Origin: Arthonia radiata
Taxonomy: Eukaryota > Ascomycota > Arthoniomycetes > Arthoniales > Arthoniaceae
Assembly (NCBI GenBank): GCA_002989075.1
Contig: PSQN01000003.1
Coordinates: 2,422,340-2,486,339, forward strand
Direction: 5' to 3'
DNA: 64,000 nt
Below are positions 51,318 through 61,677 of the stretch, piece after piece. The notes below the pieces were generated by a model, which saw only the letters and a program-made list of their open reading frames with translations, was not told the origin of the DNA and did no database searches. The position numbers and the translations under genes were made by a program. How positions within the stretch are numbered: position 1 is the first letter of the stretch; every line of letters starts with the position of its first letter.

Positions 51318-51788
51318 TATAACGCTGGTCGCTAGAAAGACTAAACTAAGGCTTACTTACCTTATATACTTATTAACCTTAGTAGTAGGTATCTTGTATG
51401 CTAGAGACTAAAAGATAGAAGAGGCGAGACAGATTATAGAAGGTAAGAGAGGCTTGATTAAAATAGATAGAAGATAAAGTATGTTATTTAAATATAGTTA
51501 AGAAACTTATATTTAAATATTAAGTTAATAGACTAAAGTCTATTCTAAGGTTAGTTATTAGTTTAGCTATATAGTTTAAGATATATAAAGAAGTTCCTCT
51601 GTATTTATTAATCTAATAATATCTATATTAGGTTTATAGGGAATATAGGCCTTTATAGCCGTCTTGTTCAATAATACCTATAGTAGGTTTATAGACTTAG
51701 TCGAAAATAATGCTGGTAGGGCTAAGATAACTAGCGGTAGTTAATACTTGAATGTACGCTAGGCCGTCTAGAGCCGGTACCCGTAATA
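51318..51788 (-). repeat. Right LTR of element F (471 bp)
   Basis: Direct copy of 45237-45707, same length, followed by TAGAA. Confidence 0.92.
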
Positions 51789-54700
51789 TAGAATCTAAAG
51801 CTTAATAATAAGTACTAAGCTAAAAAAATAGAGCTTAAGAAAGCTAACTGTACCTCTATTAAACTTAAGCGCTAGCGTTAAGCTAAATAGACTAAAAAAG
51901 AGTCTAATATTAAAGATACTACTATATAAAGTACTAAAATATCTAATAAACTTACTATTAAGCGGAAGAAGAACTAGAAACTTACTAATAAAGTTATCTA
52001 TCTTAAAGTATAAGCTTAAAAAGACAGTACTAATACTAATAATTAGCTTATTAATTAGCTTATAGATAAGCTAAAAACGACTAAAAAGAAAACTAATAGA
52101 ACTACTATTTAACTTACTTGGTCTAAAAAGATAGTTAATTAGCTTCTAGCGTAGCTAGCCGCTAATAAAGACTAGTCGCGCTTCAATATATCTATAGTAG
52201 TCTTTAATAGTAAGCCTATACTCTCTAATTCAATGCTGTTTGCTAGTAGATAGGGCTTAGTCAACTTTAGTAAGTATCTTATATAAAAGAACTAAATAAC
52301 TTATAAACTTTATTTTAACTAAGATTAGCTTTAAATAAAAGAGAACTATATTAGCTATATCTTTTTCTATCTAATTAATAAAGTATACTGTTATACTACG
52401 CCATTTTAGTCTTCTATAGTAAAAAAGTTACTTTAAGTTCTTAATAACTTCTATTTTAGTCTCTATTAGGTCTATAAAGTTTAAAATAATTTTTATATAC
52501 TTAAATAGAGATTAATAAAACTTACTAACTTTATTAGTATCTTTAAAGAGAAGATATAGATTAGAAAGATAATAAAGAAAGAATAACTTAATTACTTTAA
52601 AAGTGAGCTCTATTTTTATCTCTAAGAGTATATATTAAATCTTAATAAGTTAAACTACTCTCTATCTAAGTTAATTAGATAAGTATATAATATTAACTAA
52701 GTTCTTTAGTAAATAAAGACTACTAAGACCGTTATAACTACTTATAGCTCGATCTTTAGTACTATCCTCTAGATAGCTAAAGAGAACTATCTAATTAAGT
52801 GACCGGCCGACGCTATTAAGTAGTATTCTTACTATTAAATTGTCTCTTATAACCTATTTAAGTACTATATTAACTTCAATAGCCTATTATTCTACTTACT
52901 AAAAGAGTATATTTATACTTAGAATACTGAAAAGAATTAATTAAAAGAGAAGTTTATTTAAAAGTCTCGATAAGCGGGTCTATTAATAAAAGTACTCTAT
53001 TAGATTTTAAACCGTAAAACTATCTCTCTACTATTAGACTTTTCTTTAGAAACGTCTATACTTCTAAGCTTACTAACGTTTTTTATAAAGCTACAATAAT
53101 ACCTATATTTATTAATAAAACGGCTAAGTAATAGTTTTATTAAGTCTTAGTATTAGTTAATACTAGCTCTTCTTTTATTAATCTAATCTCTAAGAGGGTA
53201 GCTTAATAAGTTAGCTAGACCTTTAAAGTAGCTATTATATCTATATTAAACCTAATTTACTTTAATACTATAATAATAAAGAACTAAAAGGCTATTAAAG
53301 AGGGTTAATATTTACTATTCTATATTACTAATATTTACTTGTATTTACTTATAGAGTACCTCTAGTTATAACTTTATAGAGGTTTTCTAAACATTTCTTA
53401 AAATATAATTATCTTTTAACTAAAAATCTATAATTATCTATTTAATTTAGCGCGTCTCTATTAGTTTAAAGCTATTCTATTAGTATCTTTAGCGCTCCGC
53501 TCGCTTTAAATTCTCTAAAGAACTATACTAGAACTCTTAGTATCGAACCTATCGGTAGTTAACCGACCGATCTCTCTTAAAAAAGAGATACTTAATAAAT
53601 TTAAATAGAAAGACCTTTTATTTAATAGAAGCGCTACAGATTTTAATACCTTTTTACTCTTCTTTAGTACTAAGTACTCTTTTAACAACTCTATAGAGAG
53701 TAATATAAATAGTAAGAGCTTTAATTACTAAAAGTGATAAAAGGTTTATAAGCACTATAATAATATTAAAACTACTACTTTAAGTTCTATAAAAGACTAT
53801 CTTATAAAAGACCTCAGATTTTTATTAATAGTACTTATTAATTATAAAGGCTTTAAGCTCGCTATAAAAAAGAAGAATAATATTGCTATAGAAGTTGTTA
53901 TAATAGAGAAAATCGACCGCTACCAAAAGAAATAGCTTAAGAAAGATATTAACCCTCTTAAGTATCTATTAAAGTACCTTAAGAAGTTTATAGAATAGTT
54001 TTAAAAGGACCGTGCGCTCTAGCTTCCGCTAAATAGTAAGTATAACTATAAAATTAAACTTATTCTAAGTATAAAGCTCTTACTAATATAAGATCTTTAA
54101 TACTTAAGTAAAGAGGTTAACTAACTAATTAAGAAATAGGTTACTAATTATATAGAACTCGGCTAGATTAGCTCTAGTAAGATAGACTACGTCTCTTCTC
54201 TACTATTTATTTAGAAAGCTAATAGTAGCCTTTATCTTTATATTAATTACTAAGGTCTTAATATTATTATTTTACAAGAACTAGTATCCTCTTTTACTAA
54301 TTAATAAGATAATTATTAAAGTTATAAAAGCTAAATAGTACTTAAAGATTAATCTTTTTTAGACCTTTTACTAGCTCTAAATAGATCTTAATAGTAAAGA
54401 TTTAACTATCTTTAGTATATAGTATAGAAACTATAAGTTTTATATAATACTTATAGAACTTTATAACGCTTCTAGCTCCTTTTAAGAGTATATAAACAAT
54501 AGATTTATAGAAATACTTAACTATTTTATCTCTATTTATCTTAATAATTTTATTATCTATAGTAACTTAAAGAAAGAATATAAGAAGTACCTTAAGAAGG
54601 TCTATACTTAGTTAAAGAAGATAAAATTAACTATAAATATTAAGAAATACGAGTTCTATAAGTAGAAGCTTAAGTTTCTTAGACTAATTATTACTCTTAA

Positions 54701-57551
54701 CTAAATTTAATTAGACCTCTTTAAGATTAAAGCGATCTTAAAGTAGAAAAAACCGGCTAATATTACTAATATTTAATATTTTCTTAGCTTTATTAACTAC
54801 TATTACTAATTAATGCTGTATTATAGAAAGATACTAAGCTATAGAATAAAGCCTACGACTAGACCTTTTAAGTAGTTAAAGATATAATTATAACTAAGGT
54901 AGTACTCTACTATTTTAATCTTATCTAGTAAATCTTTCTAGAATATAACTCTAGTAATATAGTTATCGCTAGAGTATTTAGCTAGCTAAACAACAATAGA
55001 ATTCTTTATCTAATAGCTTTCTTTTTAAAGAGCCTTAGTCTAATTAAGCGTAACTATACTATTTATAATAAGAAATTAATAGCTATCGTTAAGTATTTTA
55101 AAAAGTAGTTTCTTAAGCTTTAATCTTCTAGTTTAGATATACTAATTTAGATTCTTATTAACTATAAATTGCTTAAATACTTTAAAGTTAAATAAAAACT
55201 TAGTTATTATTAAGTAGTCTATCTTAAATTACTATTAAGCTTTAATTTTAAGATTATTTATTGTTTAAAGGCTATTAATAAGAAGACTAACGCGCTAACC
55301 TACTAAATCGAACTAGTTTAGCGTAGTAAGACTAACTCTAATCTCTATTAAACAGTTCTAAAGCTAGAGAATTTAGATCTATATATTCTTAATAACTATA
55401 AGAATAACTATAAGCTCTTAGTATCTCTAGTATTTATAGATCTTATTAAGTAAAAAAAACAAATCTTCTAGCGTCTATTAAATAAGTAAACTATAGGAGT
55501 TTTATACTTAAAGATGTTTAAAAGGTCCTTACAGCCAATATTAATAAAAAGTTAATTTATAGCTATTAAATTGAATACTACTAAAATAAAGAAGGTCTTT
55601 TATTTTATAAGAACCTACTAGTAGTTCTAAGCTTTTACTATATATAAATAATTAAAAAGATATATATCTTACTAAAAATAGAATATATTAGATTTAAGAA
55701 GATAGTCTTTACTATTAAGCGCGCTAAATACTATATTCTTAGGTAGAATTACCTTCTTTATTAGTATCTATAGAACTACTACTACTATAATAAAGATAGC
55801 CTTTCTGCTAAAAACGCTGCTAAACTGTTCTTTTATAATATTTACTGCTATATAGAGACTTTAGAGATAATTATTATTAACTAAAGAACCTTCTAAACTA
55901 ATAACTTCTAGAAGATACTTATTAATTTTATAAATATTAGGCTACGCCTTTAAACTACCTACTATCTATAAACTAACAGGTAAACTAAGGTTATTAACTA
56001 AGAAATAGAGACTTACCTTTAATACCACTACTTATAGAAATAGAATAACTAGTTTAAGTATCTTTTTATTGCCTAATATACTATAAATTTAATAAATAAT
56101 ATAACTACTAGGGTCGAGCCCCTTCTTATTAGCTAGAGAATTGTTTTAAGATATAGTTTTAACCAACTAAGCTCTTTATTAACCGTTAAAACTACTTAAG
56201 ACTAGATTACTCTTTAGAACGTTTAGGCTATTACTAATTAGTATAGTAAGATTTAAAGCTTTATATATACTAAGATTAAGAAAAGCTAATAAGTACTAAA
56301 TAGACGTTAATTAGTAGCTAAGCTAGTAAATCTATCTTTTAATATATAATTTAAGGCTTACTTATTTAACTAAGAAACTAGAGTTTAAGTTTATAGGCCC
56401 CTTTAAAATTAAAAAGAAGGTAAATATCTTTTATAAACTTAAGCTTCTATAGTTATATTATAATATTTATCCTATCTTTTACTTTAATATCTTATAGCTT
56501 AATAAAAACAACCCTCTTCTAAACTAAGCGGCTAAGAACTCTCTATTAGAGAATATTAATAGTAAAAAAGAGTATGTTATTAAAGAAATTTAATTAATTA
56601 AGAAAATAAGCGGAAGACTATAAGTATAAGTAAAATAGAAGGGCTATAATAATAACTTTAAGTAGTACTCTATTAATAATCTTAAGTATAGTTAAGTAGT
56701 ACTATAAAACTACTATAAGTATTATTTATATATATTTAAGCTTTAATAGCTAGATTTTAAACGCCTAGAAGGTAAAAATAAAAGTAAAGATAAAAGATAA
56801 CAACCTATCTTTTATCTCTATCTCTCTAGTTTTTCTTCTATTTCTTCTATTTAAATTTTAGTTAACAATTCTATAATAACTCTGCTAGAATATTATTATA
56901 GTAGCTCTATTACTCTAACTTAACTACTCTTAATATAATTCTTTAGCTTATAATTAAGCTTAACGCGCCTATTAATATTTACTTTTATAACTAAATTATC
57001 TTCTAGCTCTACTATTAGTAGTAGAATAACTAGTAATCCTATATATTTAATATAAAGCTCTATATTACTGTTTAAAAGTTTATTAACGCTCTCTATTTAA
57101 AGGTTACTATATACGTTATAATCTTTTAGTGCCCGTTTTACTATATAATTTAGAACTAAACTAGAGCCCTTTAAAATACTTAAATTAAGGCTCTTGCTGA
57201 TACTAACACTATTATTTAGAACTAGACCGCCGATGTTTATTTCGCTATAATTACTTTCTATCGGTCTACTTAGCTTCTAAATTAGTATTAGCTTTATTTT
57301 ATTTTTACTATCCGTCTATTAGTAACTTATTCTAGTAGCTATCTATCTTATTTAGGCTATAACTTTGTTACTAGCTATATATACTATATCTTTCTTAAAT
57401 AAATATATAATAGTAACAATAACTATTAGCTTTATATAAACTAAGCCGACTAGAGCTTTAAGTAACTTAACTTTATTGTTAGTTACTAAGAATAATAAAT
57501 AAGTTAATTTATTAGTAAATAAGAATATTTACTAATCTAAAGGAGGGGTAG

Positions 57552-57759
57552 TAATAGAACTCCAACTAAAACCCTCTAGGTTTTACTAAAGTTAGTCTAG
57601 CTAACTCTATGTTGTTTTTAATTTTAGTTTGTTCTATCTAACTAGCTTTAACTATTTACTAATTACTTAGAGCTTTACTCTTGTACTTCTTACTATAGTT
57701 TTTTAATACTATTACCTATTAAATCTAACTATATACTCTTCTAGTTAATACGTATATTA
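57552..57759 (+). repeat. Right LTR of element C (208 bp)
   Basis: Uninterrupted partner of the split left LTR. Preceded by a purine tract and followed by CTAGA. Confidence 0.86.
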
Positions 57760-58491
57760 CTAGATATATAATTTATTCTTATCTTTTAGCTCTAGCTCTT
57801 AGATATACTAGATACAATCTACATAGTAGCGCTTGTCTAGCTTTTATATAATATATTGTCTCTCTTATAGTCTAAAGCTAAAGTAAACCTTATTGCTAGA
57901 CTATATATTCTTCTAGTTACTCTATAGAGAATACTAATTAAGTATAAGCTATATAAAGACTTTATATTTCTATATAAGGTTAGATAATATCTATACCTTT
58001 TGATAGGTAATATAGCGTTAATAGTTAATTAATCTTATTACTCTTAATAGTATATAGCTAGAGATATTAAGATTAGTCTTAAATATAAGCTAATTCTATA
58101 TTAGACTTTAACTTTAGAAGCTAAACGACATTACAATATATTTATATTCTTAAAGCTTTTTTAAAGATATTAGAGTTGGCCTTCTATGTATTTCTTTACA
58201 GTTTTTTTAATTATACGCTATTCTATCTACCTTACTGTTTACTATTCTTAATATAGATTGTTACAGTACCTCTAGACGGCCATAGAGATCTCATTTACAA
58301 CGCGTTGTAGATATAAGCCCGTTAAGCTTAAATTTATAGACTGCTTAGTAAATTCTTAACTTTTTAGGAGTATTATAGTGCTTACTAGATACGCGCAATA
58401 CTCTTTTATCTAGTTCTTCTGCTTTTGAGCGCGTAATTGATATAATTGGTAGATAATTATATCAAAAAGTTGATGATATGAGATGATTAGG

Positions 58492-58533
58492 ATGCCAAGC
58501 TTTTGGCGAGTCGCTATTCTTGTCATCCGCGTG
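58492..58533 (-). repeat. Right terminal inverted repeat of element G (42 bp)
   Basis: Reverse complement of 13766-13807 with two transitions. Base composition returns to normal directly after it. Confidence 0.9.
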
Positions 58534-58538
58534 GCAGT
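58534..58538. repeat. Right target-site duplication GCAGT of element G
   Basis: Same five bases as 13761-13765, directly after the inverted end. Confidence 0.8.
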
Positions 58539-59526
58539 ACACAGCCCGGCCAGCGCCACTCGGCTAATCCGGGCCGTGGTGACACTCGGGCCGAAATCGT
58601 CGGCTTAGTCAGCAGCAGCGCAACACAATCTCCGAGGTGCGGCAATTCACCTCCTGAACATGACCTTTACAGACATCATCTTTCGCTCAGCTCCCTTTTG
58701 TATCCTTGACAATGCTTCAAAGCGTGTCGAGTCTACAGAAGGCAGCGGATACCTCGTCCACGACGAGCAGAGAGCCATAACGATACTTGTCCACAACACG
58801 CAGCCCGTTGAGTAATTTCATGTTACCCAGTATGCGCGTCAAGGCAAGCATTGCTCCTCCGCATCGCAATACTCCGACGCAAAGCGGTTGAATATGACAA
58901 GTGGCCTTTCTGACGATGGCGAGGAGCTATTGCATGAACTTGCACAAAAGGCGCAGCATTCACAATCGTGCAAATCCCACCCAAGGTAATATCCGAAAGT
59001 GTAGTTCCGGATAGGTAAATAAGGTAAACACTCGTGTCATGTCTTGGAAACACCCCACAGGTACTTGTAGGGTGCTGAGCCCATGTTGAGCCTCTCACCT
59101 CCATGGCTCAACCTCTGCGAAGACGTCGTATCCTTCTCTGATTCCGGCGACCTCGAGCTGTAAAGTCCTTGCCAGTGCTTTTACCTGTCTCTATCACAAG
59201 GAGGTTCTACCTTCGAAGGATATCTATCTCCGTCTGAGAGCAATTTGCCAGCTAATCTCAACGCTAAGCTCACAATGACGGTCGCGGAGGATCTGTGGAA
59301 CTATATCAGGGACGGAACGTGCACGCTGCCAATGATTCGCGTCAGTGACGCCTTCTCCAATTCCAAGAACGGCAGCACCATTCTATTAACACACTATAGG
59401 ACGTTCAAACCAACGTCCTCGCAACGCTTCAAGCACATCCACAGTATCCCGCAATCATAGTCCTTTTTGTTAAAAAAGCCAGTACCTTCGCCGCTACTCA
59501 GAGACCGCGCTAACAACAAACAGCTC
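58539..59526. other. Right border region with weak open frames
   Basis: GC-balanced sequence that was next to the DPP-V promoter before G inserted. A 51-aa plus frame starts at ATG 58660 (MTFTDIIFRSAPFC...) and stops at 58813-58815. The same frame stays open again until about 58986, with a plausible stretch GLSDDGEELLHELAQK. This could be a small decayed gene, or an exon pair I cannot resolve. I recognise no family. Confidence 0.3.
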
Positions 59527-60087
59527 ATGAATCTGGTGCTCGAAGAGAACAGGTGGTCTCTAGCCATGCACACGAAGGTGCAGCAAGTGAGACCCCAGAA
59601 ACTAATTTCTTGTCGTCCACTAATCCCATGGCAGCTCCACGAGGCGCTGAAAACGATCTTCAGCTCCCCCGCGTTCGCACAGGGCTACAATGACGAGTTG
59701 GCCCGCAAGATGGGAGACTTGGCAACGCGCGAGCGAGCGGAATACGCGATCCGCACCGCGCGGAACCAACTGCATATCAAATCCGAGACGTGGGCGCTGG
59801 CGTGTACGGACGACTTGGCACAGCACCGGTTCCATGCCTTGCGCGCGCTCGCTGAGCTGGAGGAAGGGGGGTTGCCGTGGAAGAAACGAGCTGGCGATGT
59901 GAACCGGGAACGCGCACAAGACCATGACCATGAGCGGGTGGTACAACGATTGGAAGAAGACGAGCGAGCGCGTGGGCAAGAGCAAGCGCGGGCTCAAGAG
60001 GGGACGCTGGAAACGGACGCTGGAGTTGCGGAACCGGAAGGCACGAAGCATGGCGCCTTTACGCGGCTTCGAAAGACGTCGCGCTAA
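59527..60087 (+). CDS. Unrecognised protein, one likely intron
   Basis: I do not recognise this gene. The frame 59635-60087 is long, strongly rich in G/C at third codon positions, and reads as a charged helical protein (QGYNDELARKMGDLATRERA, then a Glu/Arg/Gln-rich tail ending RLRKTSR). A 48-bp intron at 59587-59634 is likely (GTGAGA, branch-like CTAAT, GGCAG). It is a multiple of three and open, so unspliced reading is possible. With the ATG at 59527 the product is about 170 aa. A branch-like GCTAAC followed by CAG at 59521-59523 hints at a further intron and an upstream exon, so the true start may lie before 59500. No membrane segment or known motif was seen. Confidence 0.5.
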   Translation: MNLVLEENRWSLAMHTKVQQVRPQKLISCRPLIPWQLHEALKTIFSSPAFAQGYNDELARKMGDLATRERAEYAIRTARNQLHIKSETWALACTDDLAQHRFHALRALAELEEGGLPWKKRAGDVNRERAQDHDHERVVQRLEEDERARGQEQARAQEGTLETDAGVAEPEGTKHGAFTRLRKTSR

Positions 60088-61677
60088 GACAGAGACGAAC
60101 GCGGTTTGAAGTGGCACAGCAATCGCGGGCGCACCTCTTCCCTTTCGCGCCTCAACGCCGCAACAGTTGGTTTAGCGCGCAGACGCAGGTCTACCAATAG
60201 CCACCCGAGTGTCGTGAGCCTGTGATGAGGATAGTCGATCGGATGTTCGCGGGTCGTTGTGGTTACTTCACTGCAAGAATGGCTTCACCGCCGAACAGTG
60301 AACGAGCCCACTATTCTCGCCAAAGCAAAGGTAGTCAATTGATTCAGATACTGATTAGGTGTCTTCATCGTTCATATTTTGCAACCTTTCTCTGCCAGCC
60401 TACATATCAGCGCTCCGGCTCGCCTAGCGATCTACCCCTTATAAAAGCACCATCACCGCGTACGTTACGACTATTTCCTCATAAAAGAGCGCCACCCACA
60501 GTCCAGATTTACGCTCAATGCGTTAGCAGAGCCTGCTGATCTTGCAGTCATTGCCCAGAGCTCATTCCTACTTCACCAGCACCAGCGCAATCCCAACCCG
60601 CACCCCAAGATCAACCCAGCTGTGGGCAGCACACCGTCAACCCACCCGCATCCCACCATACCCACCATCAAGACTCACGACCATCCCCAGCCCAGTGACC
60701 GAGTACGTCACCACACCATCTTGCCACTCACCCCGCACCTCCCATTTTCATCTACACACTCATCCGCACCATCTCCTGTCACTTCCGCTATCACTACCCA
60801 CCTTGCCATGCACAACACCATTCCCCTTCACTCTCCCCCCTCCATCCACATGCCCACCCCCTCTTTCAACCTAACATTAAGAATAAGCCCCCTCACCTCC
60901 CCCACAACCAACGCGTCCACCTCCCCGAGATCGACGCCAAGGCTAGGCAGATATGCTACTACCGCGTGAGAGAAAGAAACTGGAGTGAGAAAGAAGGTTG
61001 GGAGTATAAACTGCACCCTGAGGGCCAGGGGGAGAGTATGAGACTTGGGAGGGGGTGTGGGGACTGGATTTTGGAGGGGAGGGTGGGGGTTGTGTGATAT
61101 CGGGAGAGTGTGGTGTGGTGTGATGATCAAAGTCGGTCGTAATAATGAGACGCATTGGAAGCGCCCGCCTGTTGAAGGTCGTCGCTGATGAGAAGCATTA
61201 CTGTCGACTTTCTTTCGTGATCGGTATATGAGGGTGATTGAATGTTGTGCAAGGAGAGCAGCTTGCCAATTGATGGCACGTGAGTTTGAAGGTATCAAGC
61301 GCCTGGAGCCGTTGCTCGTGGCCCTGGAAGACGAGGTCGGCCTTGGGATGCGGGCCTGACAAGGACTCGGAGTTGCAAGTTATTGAGTTCTGTCATAAGC
61401 TCCGCTGACGGTTGCTCCGTGGCTGTGATGGGGTGCCTGTCTCTATTGCCGTGTATGAGACAATAGAAAAGCGCAAGAGATCAGGACCGCTAAAGCAGAG
61501 CTTTTTGCTAAATGGTGAGCATATTTCGAAGACAAGAAGACGGAGCTGTGCTAGTCCTATCACGTTCTGATGAGGCGGCCCTGCAAGTCTCGGAAGAACG
61601 ACATAGCGGTGTGAATGAAGCCTTCATCAATCGAGTACTCACACATGTATTCCACTGCACGTCCACCATTACCAGCC
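60088..61677. other. Intergenic region with strand-biased low complexity
   Basis: No supportable gene. A TATA-like TTATAAAAG lies at about 60440-60448. From about 60560 to 60960 the plus strand is C-rich and poor in G. From about 60961 to 61130 it switches to G/A-rich, with clustered G runs at 61047-61090. Open frames in this part are proline/threonine/histidine-rich on one strand and merely reflect the bias. The stretch 61131-61677 is ordinary and shows nothing. Confidence 0.5.
61047..61090 (+). other. G-run cluster, possible G-quadruplex
   Basis: Six runs of three or more G lie within 44 bp, in two groups separated by a spacer of about 13 bases that contains only GG pairs. It could form a quadruplex with one long loop. 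Whether it does cannot be told from sequence. Confidence 0.4.

Larger units (their letters stand above)
45237..51788 (-). mobile_element. LTR retrotransposon F, Gypsy chromovirus-type fossil (minus), inside C
   Basis: Two 471-bp LTRs and the exact duplication TAGAA (45232-45236, 51789-51793). Length 6.55 kb, on the minus strand. It is the same family as D and E, in the opposite direction, and somewhat shorter than E. Read on the minus strand: gag-like about 50400-51300, reverse transcriptase about 47950-48350, RNase H-like about 47400-47700, and a shortened 3' part. Broken, with many breaks. Younger than C; its order relative to A and D cannot be told from position. Confidence 0.88.
14401..57759 (+). 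mobile_element. LTR retrotransposon C, Gypsy-type fossil
   Basis: Plus-oriented. The right LTR is 57552-57759 (208 bp). The left LTR is split into 14401-14450, 30390-30545 and 44874-44875, which also add up to 208 bp. LTR ends read TAATAG...TATTA, with target duplication CTAGA at 14396-14400 and 57760-57764. A purine tract (AAAGGAGGGG) precedes the right LTR. Its own sequence is about 6.5 kb. Internal parts: gag-like about 51800-53000, reverse transcriptase about 54400-54700 followed by an RNase H-like part, then integrase, and a possible chromodomain-like tail near 56570-56700. Broken, with many breaks (dozens), typical of RIP. It is older than A, D and F, which are inserted in it. Confidence 0.86.
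13766..58533. mobile_element. DNA transposon G, outer shell of a 44.8-kb nested island
   Basis: Forty-two-bp inverted ends and a 5-bp duplication GCAGT bound the whole AT-rich block. When inserted LTR elements are set aside, G's own sequence is only 13766-14400 plus 57765-58533, about 1.4 kb. Both parts are AT-rich and decayed, and I recognise no transposase in them. The CAC termini recall CACTA-like elements, but the duplication length (5 rather than 3) does not fit, so the superfamily is open. G must be the oldest insertion here, because C lies within it. The GC drop begins at its ends on both sides. Confidence 0.85.

Noticed and set aside
13766-58533. The island as a Starship or other giant cargo-carrying transposon.
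   Set aside because: The size is explained by nested LTR elements. No tyrosine-recombinase captain and no intact cargo gene was seen next to either end.
13766-58533. The island as a Polinton/Maverick-like element.
   Set aside because: The inverted ends are only 42 bp, the duplication is 5 bp, and no protein-primed polymerase or capsid-like part is visible.
13766-58533. The AT-rich block as a regional centromere.
   Set aside because: It has transposon borders and a simple insertion history. Sequence alone cannot exclude centromere activity, but nothing here supports it.
59620-60117. 165-codon minus-strand frame opposite the unrecognised gene.
   Set aside because: Open because the plus-strand frame is GC3-rich. 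The plus frame has better amino-acid composition and a likely intron.
60542-60969. Pro/Thr/His-rich frames of 110-115 codons.
   Set aside because: Explained by the C-rich strand bias; several frames are open at once.
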